A stretch of 64,000 bases of DNA, from the NCBI GenBank assembly GCA_947179155.2, contig OX359270.1, positions 636,501-700,500 of the forward strand, written 5' to 3'. The translations under genes and the position numbers were made by a program. This DNA is from Hedera helix (taxonomy: Eukaryota > Streptophyta > Magnoliopsida > Apiales > Araliaceae). Within the stretch, counting starts at the first letter, position 1. Each line of letters opens with the position of its first letter. Positions 50,449-60,778 of the stretch are shown here, piece by piece. Under the pieces are notes generated by a model. That model was not told the DNA's origin. It ran no database searches and saw nothing but the letters and a program-made list of their open reading frames with translations.

Positions 50449-50674
50449 TGTAGGTTAGAAACGTTAGGATTACGAAACCTAGGTTATAACCTTAATATTA
50501 AACTCATATCGAGTGCGTTAAGAGATGAATCGGGGAGATTCATCATGTTTTGTATTTTTGGAGATGGATTGAGAAAATTTATCGAGCCGAGATGTATATA
50601 ACAAAATATCATTTAATTTCATCAATGAATATATTTTATTGTTGTACTAACATGTGTTATTTTTATGATATAGG

Positions 50675-51433
50675 ATGACGAAGATTGGACAGTCTAGTAA
50701 TGCTGTGGAGGAGGTGATCTACACTGATATCCATATGGATACCGCATAGCCACTGGTGGCTGCACCTATTGAGGAGCCTGAGTCAGATCCCGAGGATAAA
50801 GATCGCGAGGAGCCCGTCTGGGGCGAAGTGATGAGTCTATATAGCGAGGATGAGGCCGAGACTGATGATGATGAGGATGAGGAGCCAGCAGAGTACGCTG
50901 ATGGCATGGGCACTACTGCCAATGACATCATTGATACACTGACTACGGCGAACGACGGGCTAGAGGAGAAGGTTCAACACCTGGAGGAGCAGAACCAGAT
51001 TCATCAGCAGACTGAGGATCAGTATAGGGATACAACTTACATGTTCTCTAACGAGAACATAGAGCTGAAGGTGAGGATGACCGAGATGGAGGCCAAATTA
51101 GTAGCAGCTGAGCTGAAGATTCAGCAGACACAGGTAGAGAGGGAGGCCATGAGAGGTCAATTACAACAGGCAGTGGATGCGAGAGATGATATGGAGATCC
51201 AGAGGGATGCAGCTCACGGGCATATGCTAGAGTTGGAGGATGAGGTCAGGGAGAAGAGGGTGAAGATAGATAGGCTCAGTTATGTCTATCGCGCATCCTT
51301 TGGTAGATTTCAGAGTAGGGTCTATTACCCAGCTGAGGAGGGTCAGACCATGCACACCATCAGTAGGGGCACGGTAAGGGCTATTGGAGATGAGGAGTAC
51401 GACGATGCGGTTCGTCGAGGGATGCGCCGTTAG
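50675..51433 (+). pseudogene. Coiled-coil ORF upstream of gag, one in-frame stop
   Basis: The frame starts at the ATG at 50675 (MTKIGQSSNAVEEV), has one TAG at codon 25 (a CAG would fit), then stays open to the TAG at 51431. The product would be about 252 residues. It has an acidic head (PIEEPESDPEDKDREEPVWG, then a run of Asp/Glu), a central heptad-rich segment of about 110 residues (GLEEKVQHLEEQNQIHQQ through EDEVREKRVKIDRL) that predicts a coiled coil, and a short basic tail ending RRGMRR. It has no gag, protease or zinc-finger motif. The sequence just before the ATG (TTTTATGATATAG) resembles a splice acceptor. Homologous ORFs are expected in sibling elements; I do not know a function. Confidence 0.75.
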
Positions 51434-51781
51434 TTGTATTATTTTATTTATGTTGTATGTACATAGATGTAGTAGAAACCCAACTTTCGTTTTGATAGAG
51501 GGTTAGTACGTTGTAAATCCCAACTTTATGAAGTGGTGAGATATGTTTATGTGAGATCCCGTCTTTTGTGGTATTAACAGGGTTAGTAGCATTTATAGCA
51601 ATATGCTTATGATGTAAAAGTGTTATGCACTGTGTTTTAGCATATGAATATAAATGCATTTCCGTTTATGTTTATATGTGTCGAGATGATTATTTGTGCT
51701 TTAGTTTAAATTACTTAAGCTACAAAACGAAAGTAAAAAGATTGAAACAACTTTAATAATTAAATTTTCTTTATACAGAAA

Positions 51782-53084
51782 ATGCCGCCACAAAAAAGAA
51801 ATCAACGACTACCCCCACCACCACCCGAAGAGTCAGTTAATGCAGGAGGGGTACCGGCAAACACTGTTTAAGAGTTCGTGGAAATGCTAATGGGAGCATT
51901 CCGCGGACGCAACGCAGAAGCTACTGGAGCACCAAACCCTGCCGCTCCACTAGCTAACTTCAAAGATTTTAAACTGATAGGACCACCCAAATTTCGAGGG
52001 ACCACGGATCCTATAGAAGCGCAGACCTGGTTAGAGGAGATGGAAAAAGTCTTCGAGGTCGCACGAGTTGTGGAGGAGCAAATGACCTCATTTGCTACTT
52101 TTATGATGAAAGGGGAGGCCAACCACTGGTGGAAGGCAAATAAAAGTATAGCAGGAGAGGGAACGATCGCATGGGCGCGATTCAAGGAAGTGTTCTTGGA
52201 GAACTACTTCCCAGAAAGTACACAGGCCAGGATGGAAGTCAAATTCCTGGAACTCAAGTAGGTTAGTATGTCAGTATCCGACTATGCCGCCAAGTTTAAC
52301 GAATTGGCGAGATTTGCTCCACACCAGGTGGACACTGAAGCAAGGCGATCTAGGAGGTTTGAGCAGGGACTGAAACCGTGGGTTTACAGTAGGGTCGCTG
52401 TTCTTCAGATTACCAACTTCGCAACGTTGTTGGAGAAATCTATAATAGATGAAGGGGGAAATGAGGCCCTCAACAAACATAACCAAGAACGTAACAAGAA
52501 GAAAGGTGAAGGAGGAAACCGAGAGGGTAGCAGCGGGGGCAATAACTTGAACAAGAGCAAGTGGAACAACAACAATAGTAGTTCGGGGACACCCTAAGGA
52601 AGTGAATCTAAGAAAGCCAATAAGTGCAGTCAGTGCGGGAAGAACCATACGGGAGAGTGCATGAGGGGAAGAAATGCCTGCTACAACTGTGGGCAAGAAG
52701 GGCACATTGCACCTAATTGTCCCACACCTAAGAGGAATGGTTGTTTCTCCTGCGGAGCCATGGATCATTAGTTTAAGGATTGTCCAAAGAAGAAGAATAT
52801 CGGAGGGAGTTCTGGCTATAAGGGAAACAACAATAACAAACTTACCGTTGGAGGCTCGGCGCCACAGAACAAACCAGTAGCACGAACCTTCAACATGACA
52901 ATGCAGGACGCCGTGGAATCGAAAGACGTGGTGTCAAATATTATTCCGATCAATAATATAAATGCATATGTATTGTTTGATTCGGGTGCTACCTGTTCAT
53001 TTGTGTAATGAATTCGCTAGACGGTTAGAATTGCCTAAAGAAAAACTAGAGAACCCAATGAACATAGAAGTTGCTAATAAATAA
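51782..53084 (+). pseudogene. Gypsy gag with three zinc knuckles, fused to start of protease
   Basis: Gag packages retrotransposon RNA. One frame runs from ATG 51782 (MPPQKRNQRLPPPPP) with only a few stops: after NTV, after FLELK, after SSSGTP and inside AMDH. The Retrotrans_gag core reads FKLIGPPKFRGTTDPIEAQ, TWLEEMEKVFEVA and WARFKEVFLENYFP. Three Cys knuckles follow: CSQCGKNHTGEC, CYNCGQEGHIAPNC and CFSCGAMDHxFKDC, the middle one canonical CCHC. The protease start YVLFDSGATCSFV has the DSG active site, then a frame break, and coding stops at the deletion near 53085. The stops are simple substitutions in one otherwise continuous frame, which fits modest age. Confidence 0.9.
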
Positions 53085-53088
53085 GTGA

Positions 53089-53291
53089 TTCCTTGTAAAT
53101 CTTTTGTATTCCCTTAAGATATGTAATGTTTATGTTAAGGTTAATCGACCTTGGAAAGTGTAGCATTTTTATAAGGAATCTTTTGTATTATTCCGCGAAG
53201 TTTAAATGCAATTTATGTATTTAATTGTTAGTAAGTATTGTATAGTGGAACCAAACCCGAGGTTATGGAACCCGAATTTGGGGTCATCACA
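53089..53291 (+). repeat. Gypsy 3' LTR remnant
   Basis: Aligns with 50229-50433 from CCTTGTAAATCTTTT to GTCATCACA with about 13 substitutions and one 3-base indel. The upstream 1.28 kb of the LTR is missing. Confidence 0.92.
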
Positions 53292-53296
53292 TGCAT

Positions 53297-53999
53297 GATC
53301 TAAATTACCGTCCTTCCGATCGGACCGATCCAACCCTCCCTGTTCCAAAACTAAGTAGCGTCGCTGGACAGGGACCACAAGATTGAGCTCCCCTCCATTA
53401 GTACATTCTACACCCCTTTTCGGACCAGCCATGGGACTCCGGCAACCTTTGGTTCTAGTTCATGATCGACGGAACCCCTCCTAGCCATGAGGAAGATTTT
53501 AAGTCCAATCACAAAATACATGCTGTGATCGGAGTCTGTAACTGCCCTTTCTCCTGATCTGAATTCAGTTATAGAGCAGCTTTTTGCTGTGTAAGGGTTA
53601 TGCCTCCTCTCTTGTCTAGCGTTGTTTGTGTTTTGTCCTGGGAATTCTAAGAGGATGAGAGTAAGAAAGGGGGTAGGTGAATTTTGTTTCCGCCAGCTAA
53701 TCAACAAACACATGAATTTCACTTCATTGCAAACAATGGTGCAAGATATTGCTGGTTCATTATTGATGGGCTTTGAGAAATAGGTTCTTTAAGCACAATC
53801 TGGTAGAATAATTCTGAAGACGCCTTTAGATTCTCAAGCCGGTCTCGGATAAGAGGAGGTTTATGTTTTAGGTGTCCTAAAGATTTGGTTATGTGATCAA
53901 GGAAAAAAATAAAAAAATAAAAAAATTCGAAGCCTAATGCGCACTCCGTATTAATTTACTTTTTAAAGCCCTAATAAGCCAATAAATTTACTTCACAAA
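53297..53999. other. Non-genic spacer
   Basis: No coding or repeat structure that I can support. Base composition is more balanced than the surroundings (53297-53700). Confidence 0.5.
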
Positions 54000-55563
54000 T
54001 GATAATTGAATTTTTTACCTATTTATTAGATATTTTTAGACTTAATTAATTGTGAGTTTTTAAGCATTTTAATTAATTTTAGGTAATTTATTTAATTTTA
54101 TGTGTTTTTATTATTTTTTATTATTTTTATATTATTTTTAATTAATTTAATATTTGATTTTATAGGAAAAATAAAAGCTAGTGGCAAATCTGTAATTAAC
54201 AGAAACTCTGAGTGGCAAAATCGTAATAAAGTAAATTTTGGGGGTTTGATTGTAAATATCCAGCGTGATGGCAATTTAGTAATTATCACATGATGAGGAT
54301 CAGGCGCACAATACGCGGTTGGCGATCAGCAGAGTCAGACGACACTGTTTTTGGAGAGTTGAGGCGGTAGAGGTTGGCACGCCATGCGCGTAAGAAATTG
54401 CAGCTGAAGACCGGGAGCATGCAACGTCATTCCAGTGGCTGGTCCGGGTTCAAGCAGGGGCGCGCAATGCGCGCGGTTGACTTAGTCAAAGCTGGGACGC
54501 GAAGGGGCTGTTTGTTTGACGCATTAATTGCTAAAACGAATTATTCGCGGAATTAAGTATTAATTTGATTCCAAATTGGATTTCTTTTTCACATTAGCTT
54601 AGGATTATTATTGTACTCCTATAAATATACTATGTAATTTTATTTTCAGCAGAATATATTAGGTTGGAACAAAATATATTATACTAGAGTAATTTAGGAG
54701 TAGAATTAGAAGTAAATATTCAACGCGAATGATTCAATAATTAAAGACAGAACTTGAGAATTGGAGACTGTGATCTAAGTGATAGACGGATATCAACACA
54801 TATTTGATTTGATTTCTTTTTCTTTTATTTTTGTAATTTTGAGATATTGAATTATTTGTGGTTAATTTATTATTTAATTATGAGTTAATTTTTATTATTG
54901 AGATTGCAATTAAACTCAATGTGTAGTTTAATTTTTTTTTTTAATTATTGATGATTATATATGAGTGTTTATCATATTTTATGCGTTCATGTATAATTAT
55001 TTGCGCAATAATTAATTGTGATATCTTAGAGGAAATTGTAAAAGGAATTCTAGGATTAGATCCGAATATGATAACATGTGAATTTGTTGATTCTTTCTAG
55101 GAAGAGTAGCATAATAGTGTATAGGATGAAGATACCTATATGCCACATGTAACTTTATTGAGAGTTGGATCTTAATGAGTTTATTTCAAATTATTTTGCA
55201 TAGCAATATAGTAACTTAATTGGAATAAATCTTTTTATTAATTCTTGAAAAATGTTAGTAAATAGTTAAGAAATCTCAGTTAACAATTCTATATAGTTAA
55301 TTAATTAAAAAGAGAATTAAGAGATTTAAATGAAGCATTAGGGAAAATTGTGATCTTAACTATTTTAATTTAATTTAATCATTTTTATTAGTTTAATTTA
55401 GTTAGTAATTTTAATTAGTTATTTTATAATTAAATTGAGATTGTTTAAATAGAATTAATTTGATCTTAAATTAGTATTTGGTAATAATTATTTTTAATTT
55501 CATATGAGTTCGACACTCTACTCTATCACTTTATTACTTGTTAACCGTATATACTTGTACGCA
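54000..55563 (+). mobile_element. LTR-like repeat, copy A
   Basis: It opens TGATAATTGAATTTTTTACC and closes near CTTGTTAACCGTATATACTT. Copies B (55786-57580, same orientation) and C (about 59880-60600, opposite) share the opening ACCTATTTATTAGATATTTTTAGACTTAAT-type text, and A and B also share ATATGATAACATGTG (about 55068 and 57050) and TTACTTGTTRACCGT near the end. A TATA box (CCTATAAATATAC, about 54617) lies where an LTR promoter would be. GC-rich words GCGCGCAATGCGCGC at about 54460 recur in copy C. No gag-pol lies between the copies, so these look like solo or truncated LTRs of one family; no target duplication was found. Confidence 0.5.
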
Positions 55564-55785
55564 TATATTCATATAGAAAACACCTAACAACAAATATGAT
55601 ATATACTTATATAATTTATGTATAATATTACACTTGCAAGCAGTTAAGCATCACATAACTATTGCCATATTTACCGAATCCTTTCAAATTAACCATTCCA
55701 TGTTTACTGAATCATTCCATATTTTAATATATTTAATATATTTACCGAATCATTCCATATTTTAAGCTTTAATGACTTTAAAAGT

Positions 55786-57580
55786 TGATGATTGGCTTTT
55801 ATACCTATTTATTTAATACCTTTGAACTTAATTATATTGTGATTTTTTTAGTATTTTAGTTAGTTTTATATGTTTTTCTATTATTATTGTAAAATATGAT
55901 GTAATATTAGTTTTATGTTTGTTATTTATATTTTAGGTAATTTATATTATTTCTATATATTTTAGTTATTCTAATTTGATTTTTGTAGAAAAATATAGTT
56001 GAAAGGGCATTTTAGTAAAATCTGCACAGAGGCCACCGCCGTAGCGGTGCCCTGCTACCGCTGCAGCGGTAGCACAAAGCAGAATCCAGTAGCAGGTTTC
56101 ACCGCCGCGGCGCTCCATTCCACTGCCGCGACGCCCAAAGTTTCTGCCTTGAAAAATTAACACTACCGCCGCAACGCTCCCTTGCTACCGCGGCGGCGGC
56201 GGTACTATTCATAGTCAGCAGATTCAGTTTTAAAGTCCATTTTTCAGCCCTAAACCATATATCTTTCATTCATTTTTCCTTTTGAGGGTTGAGAAAGGCG
56301 ATTCTTGGGAGAGAAAAGAGGAGAAAAAATGATTTCTTTCATGGGAAACTATCTAACCTTTGATTCTTGAACCCTAAATCTCCTATTTTTGGAATAAGTA
56401 ACGATGAAGAAGATGAAGATCAACACTAAAGTTTATGCCTTGAAAAATTAACACTACCGCCGCAGCGCTCCACTGCTACCGCCGTGGTGGTGGTACTGTT
56501 CATAGTCGGCAGATTCAATTTTAAAATCCATTTTTCAGGCTTAAACCATATATCTTTCATTCCTTTTTCCTTTTGAGGGCTGAGAAAGGTGATTCTTGGG
56601 AGAGAGAAGAGGAGGAAAGATGGTTTCCTTCATGGGAAACTATCCAACCTTTGATTCTTGAACCCTAAATCTCCTATTTTTGGAATAAATAACAATGAAG
56701 AATATGAAGATCAAGCTTGAAACCATTGATGGAGACCATGGATGCTTGGGTCTAGGAGGTTTATGTTTGGATGACAACAAGTTGTATTTTCTTAACTCTT
56801 AGTTGTCTTTGTATTACATTATTTGGGATTTCTTGACGGATTTTTAAAGAATATTTACTAAACTTCTTACATTGGAATCTAAGTATGCTTTTGAATACAA
56901 TTTGTTGTTGGAATTGATTTTTTTTTTTTCTTGATTGGTACCATATGGATTGGTTTGTTATATTTGTGCTTAATGTATCAATTAATTGCAAGTGATTGAT
57001 TTGGGAAAGCCTATATGAAATTGAAAGATAGATTATAGGTTTGGACCTAAATATGATAACATGTGTTGTGTAATTATTTTTAGGAGCATATGCATGATTT
57101 GCTTGTAGGATAGACATATACCTATGTGTCGCGTGTAGCCAATGTGAGAATCTGTGCTTAAAAACTCTGCTTGTGTTAGTCTTATAGAAATATAGTGAAT
57201 TATCTTGTTTGGGTTATTCTTGTCTAAATTCTGTCGAATGAGATAGGTTTGGATGAGATATGATTATTTGGCTATCGAAAGATGCCCATAAGTACTATCG
57301 TATTATCGGTTGACAATTCGTCGTGACCGTATAATTAAGAGAGAGTTAAAAGATAAAAATGGCATGTTGGGTGACATTGCAAACTTAGATTCACCTATCT
57401 TAATTGCTTTCTAATTTAATTAATTAATTTGCGTTATGTCCATTTAAATTTCCCTTTCTTCCAACTGTTTGAACTAAGATTGACTCGATGCAATTGGTAT
57501 TTGGAACTCGTTAAAACTAATTTCTCGTGGGATCGACTTTTACTTGCACTTTATTACTTGTTGACCGTGTATGCTTGCAC
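55786..57580 (+). mobile_element. LTR-like repeat, copy B, with internal tandem duplication
   Basis: It opens TGATGATTGGCTTTTATACC and closes near CTTGTTGACCGTGTATGCTT, homologous to copy A at both ends. It differs from A by a GC-rich segment at 56010-56215 and by a 291-bp tandem duplication (56145-56726). Confidence 0.5.
56145..56726. repeat. Two 291-bp tandem units
   Basis: Both units begin TGCCTTGAAAAATTAACACT (56145 and 56436) and run through ACCGCCGC..CGCTCC, TTTGAGGG.TGAGAAAGG and CTAAATCTCCTATTTTTGGA. Unit 2 ends near 56726. They are highly similar, so the duplication is younger than the split between copies A and B. Confidence 0.93.
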
Positions 57581-57599
57581 GTTATTCAGTCAAACGAAT

Positions 57600-58370
57600 T
57601 CGAGATTGGAATCTAACTAATAAATAAAATATAAATAAATAGTTCCGATTTCGACCAATAAAAGTCATTCCAAATTCAAAAAGAATTTCTACCCCCACAT
57701 ATTCCTTCTTCCCCTCACAAAAAGTTTCCCACGGACCAAACTCTCCTGAAGGATTCTTATTCTTTTTATAGAATAACATGGGACTTGCTAAAAAAAAAAA
57801 CAAAAAAAAAATAAATTTACATGGTTCGGCGGTTAAGTAAGGTCCTCCCAATTACTTTCCTATTTAAACAAACAAACAAACATTCATTCCCCTAAATTTA
57901 AAAATAAAAAATAAAATAATGAGAGATGTTTTTGTTTTTTTTTAATAAAAAAAATGGATGAATAATGAGAGCTTTGTTTGTTTGTTTTGTGACGAAGGGA
58001 TGTTTTTTAATTCTCTGTAAAAAAAATGTTTCCACTAGTGGGCTCCAATTGAAGCACTGTGATTGGGTCACCCCACTTTAATAAGGCCTAGGCCTAAATC
58101 ATAGAAAAAGATAAAAAGTGAAAGTAGACTTTCGCAAAGTAAGTTTCGGTATTGTAAGCGTCGACTGCGCAATTACTAAATATTTCTCTCAACTTTTTGG
58201 TCTTTATATCAATACATACATATAATCCAACAGACTGATATTCATCTTTTGTTGGTATTTTCTCATTGAAGAGAAGACATAGCCGCAGCGACTGAAACGG
58301 TTTAGCACGACTAACACATGAAATTGGAAATTATCTTTGCACTGCAGAAATTGATACAGTAGTACTGCAT
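57600..58370. other. Non-genic spacer
   Basis: AT-rich sequence with A-runs and short AAAC repeats (57868-57884). No gene or repeat boundary that I can support. Confidence 0.4.
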
Positions 58371-58375
58371 GCACA

Positions 58376-58590
58376 ATGAGTCCTAAGTTTTTGGAATTGG
58401 ACAAAGTGGAGCGAGTCTTCAGCCGATTCGACGCCAATGGTGACAGAAAGATCTTCGCCACTTTTGCTCCTAGTATCGTCAACGCTAAATTCAGGCTAGC
58501 CTAACCAGTGGCCAGACTGGTGCTCAGCCGCAGCGAGGTGGCGCTGGTGGTGTTGGAAATCGATGACCCATCATTTCTAAACCCAACCCC
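58376..58590 (+). pseudogene. EF-hand (calmodulin-like) gene fragment
   Basis: From ATG 58376 the text reads MSPKFLELDKVERVFSRFDA then NGDRKI. VFSRFDANGDRKI is a standard first EF-hand with loop residues D-A-N-G-D-R-K-I, as in small plant calmodulin-like or polcalcin-type proteins. After about 15 further codons the frame hits TAA (58502). In the same frame RSEVALVVLEIDDPS resembles the start of the second EF-hand helix and loop, then homology fades. It is a truncated pseudogene fragment. Family assignment rests on the first loop and its spacing. Confidence 0.6.
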
Positions 58591-59362
58591 CACTCATCAT
58601 ATCTGCCATTCTAATTCAAATTGCGGTGCTGCTGATCAGAAAGTTTATGGCGGCGATTCTTCCGATGAGGAAGTATAGATTAATGGGTCGGAATTTCACC
58701 TTGAACCCAGGACTTCCTTCCTCAAGTGCCTCCCTGTCATAGACTAAACATATTGTTTCGGGGTATGGTTTCGCACCAAGGTTGTGGACGGATTATCTCG
58801 GCTTTACCGTAGGCGGGATATTGTCTAACACCGACATCAACAGGCAATCATTCCATTACGGTCCACAAAAGTTTAATGTAACGGAATAGGAGGTGGTAAC
58901 GTGAAGATGCGATACTATTATGATATCAACATGATGTGGAGTGAAATTTAAAAATGATATTCAAGATCCACAGTTCAGAATAACAGTTACAGTTCAATAG
59001 AAAGGTTCAGAAAATAGGAAGGTTCAGTTGAAATAATGAAGTTCAACTATTATGGAACATATAATATTTTCAGGAATTATAGAAGCAATAGTTCCATAAT
59101 AAGTTTCGATTTAGGAGTATGAAAGAAAATAATATCCCTTACCGTAGCAGGTTTGATTAACAAAAGGCGAAGGAAATTAATATCCCTTACCATAGTAAGT
59201 TTGAATAATGGAAGATGAAAAAGATGGTATCCCTTATGAGTATAAAGGAAAATAATAACATTTACGAATATAAAAGAAAATGATATTACAAATGAATATA
59301 GAATAAAAGTGTCATGTGATAATTCGTGTAGACAAATTATTTCCACACGAGACAAATAAAAG
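58591..59362. other. Non-genic spacer with dispersed short repeats
   Basis: From about 58870 the sequence repeats words such as ATATCCCTTACCGTAG, GAAAATAATA and AAGTTTGA at irregular spacing (for example 59133, 59180). These continue past 59580 on the far side of the 72-bp array, so this may be one repeat-derived block. No gene. Confidence 0.4.
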
Positions 59363-59560
59363 GGTTATTCACCAACAGGCGGTAGTCCGCGCAGTAAGGT
59401 TATTCTCACAATTTAATAAAATTTGAATACGAAGAGTTATTCACCAAACAGGCGGTAATCCGCGCCGTAAGGTTATTCTCAGAGATTGACAAAGAATGAA
59501 TACGATAGGTTATTCACCAACAGGCGGTAATCCGCGCCGTAAGGTTATTCCGACAATTTA
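59363..59560. repeat. ~72-bp tandem repeat, three units
   Basis: Units carry TTATTCACCAACAGGCGGTA followed by RTCCGCGC.GTAAGGTTATTC, beginning near 59363, 59437 and 59509. Each includes GCGGTAATCCGCGCCGTAAG-type GC-rich text, in contrast to the AT-rich surroundings. The first unit differs by small substitutions and the second by an extra A. Confidence 0.9.
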
Positions 59561-59879
59561 ATACATGGAAATAAATGGCACAAGAAAGAAACAATATTAT
59601 TTTCGAGAATCAAAGGATGATAATCCTTTCCAGTAAGAAAGAACATAATATCCATTTATGATGATGAAAATAATGATACCCCTTACCGTAATAAATTTAA
59701 GAGTGTGAAAAGAATGATATTCCTTACAAGTAAAAAAAATGGCATTCCTTACCTTAACACGTGACTGCATTTTGATTTAAATGAGGTTGATCAACTTAAA
59801 AAATTCCTGCACTCCTTTTGGCTTTCAAACACTCAAAATAGCCTTACTATACCCAATTAAAATACCCACTATTATGGTA

Positions 59880-60600
59880 AGACGATTTTGAATTTTTTGG
59901 CGTACCTCTATTGCTCATCAGAGCAATCTATTTATAGGGCAAAGGAGCATGCGAATTTTGACAGAGTGTGCTGGAGGAGCACACTTAGTTTGACAAAAAG
60001 TGGGATGATAGGTGCGGTAGGTGGCTACATAATTCTCCTAACTCTAATAGGAATCATTATTTTCAAACCCTAATAGGATTTAAAGTACAAATAATAAAAT
60101 ATAAAAAACCCTATTTATTTTTCCTTTTCCAATTTGCTATTGGAATTTATTGGCTTGTTCATAGAAACCACGTGTGGATATGATAATCTGCTGAAACAGA
60201 ATTGTGCCCGGGCCTCACGTGCATGAAACAAAGCAAGAAAAGAAGACGCGTCTGGCTGTTCTTTTTCCTTATATCCGACTGCGCATTGCGCGATAAATTT
60301 TTATTCCTTTCTCTAGCATCCGCTCAATGCGCCTGGATCAATATTAGTCGCCTGACCCAAACGGTGTCGTATTGCTTCCGTGCTGCTGATAGTGCGCTCG
60401 CGCCTGGCGCGCCTACTTGTTCAGATTATTACGATTCTTCCCCTGAGCTTTAATTTGCTGCAAAATAAAATTAAAAATAATATAAAAATACTAAAAATAA
60501 TAAAAATGCATAAAAGTAAATAAATTACCTAAAATACTTAAAAACTCACAAATAATTAAGTCTAAAAATACCTAATAAATGGATATAAAATCTACTTATC
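59880..60600 (-). mobile_element. LTR-like repeat, copy C (minus orientation)
   Basis: The minus strand from 60600 reads TGATAAGTAGATTTTATATC, then TTTATTAGGTATTTTTAGAC, matching the opening of copy A. A TATA box (minus GCCCTATAAATAG, about 59927-59939) fits LTR polarity. GC-rich words such as GCGCAATGCGCAG and GGCGCGCC recur as in copy A. The inner end is not defined. Confidence 0.45.
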
Positions 60601-60778
60601 AATGGTGTATACCAATTCGTATGAAATCATCAAAAGTGATTTGATAGAATAAAGAAAAAAAACTTCAATATAGTTTTTGAAAGATATAATATTTCAAAAT
60701 AAATATTTTAAATAAAACTTTTCAAAAGAAATCTTCTAAAGGAAGAGTCTTTTAAAGGAAGATTTATAAACACCATGT

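Larger units (their letters stand above)
48949..53291 (+). mobile_element. Internally deleted Ty3/gypsy element with gag and an extra ORF
   Basis: The element opens TGTAATGACCACGG and ends GGGTCATCACA, with perfect 5-bp target duplications TGCAT (48944-48948 and 53292-53296). The 5' LTR spans 48949-50433; only the last ~203 bp of the 3' LTR remain (53089-53291). Between them are a primer site, a coiled-coil ORF, gag with zinc knuckles and the beginning of protease. Everything from mid-protease through the 5' part of the 3' LTR is gone. By eye, the shared 203-bp LTR ends differ at about 13 positions, mostly transitions, so the insertion is not very recent. The primer site, LTR end and gag type suggest a Tekay/Del-like chromovirus, but without integrase this cannot be confirmed. 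Confidence 0.93.

Noticed and set aside
52271..52768. 165-codon minus-strand frame
   Set aside because: Antisense shadow of gypsy gag.
53297..53720. More balanced base composition, considered as a gene
   Set aside because: Open frames are short on both strands, without splice-consistent joins or known domains.
57582..57851. 89-codon minus-strand frame rich in Phe
   Set aside because: Generated by A-rich DNA; no motif or homologous text recognised.
59363..59560. Regular repeats considered as a CRISPR array
   Set aside because: Only three head-to-tail units in plant nuclear DNA, no unique spacers of constant length, no cas genes.
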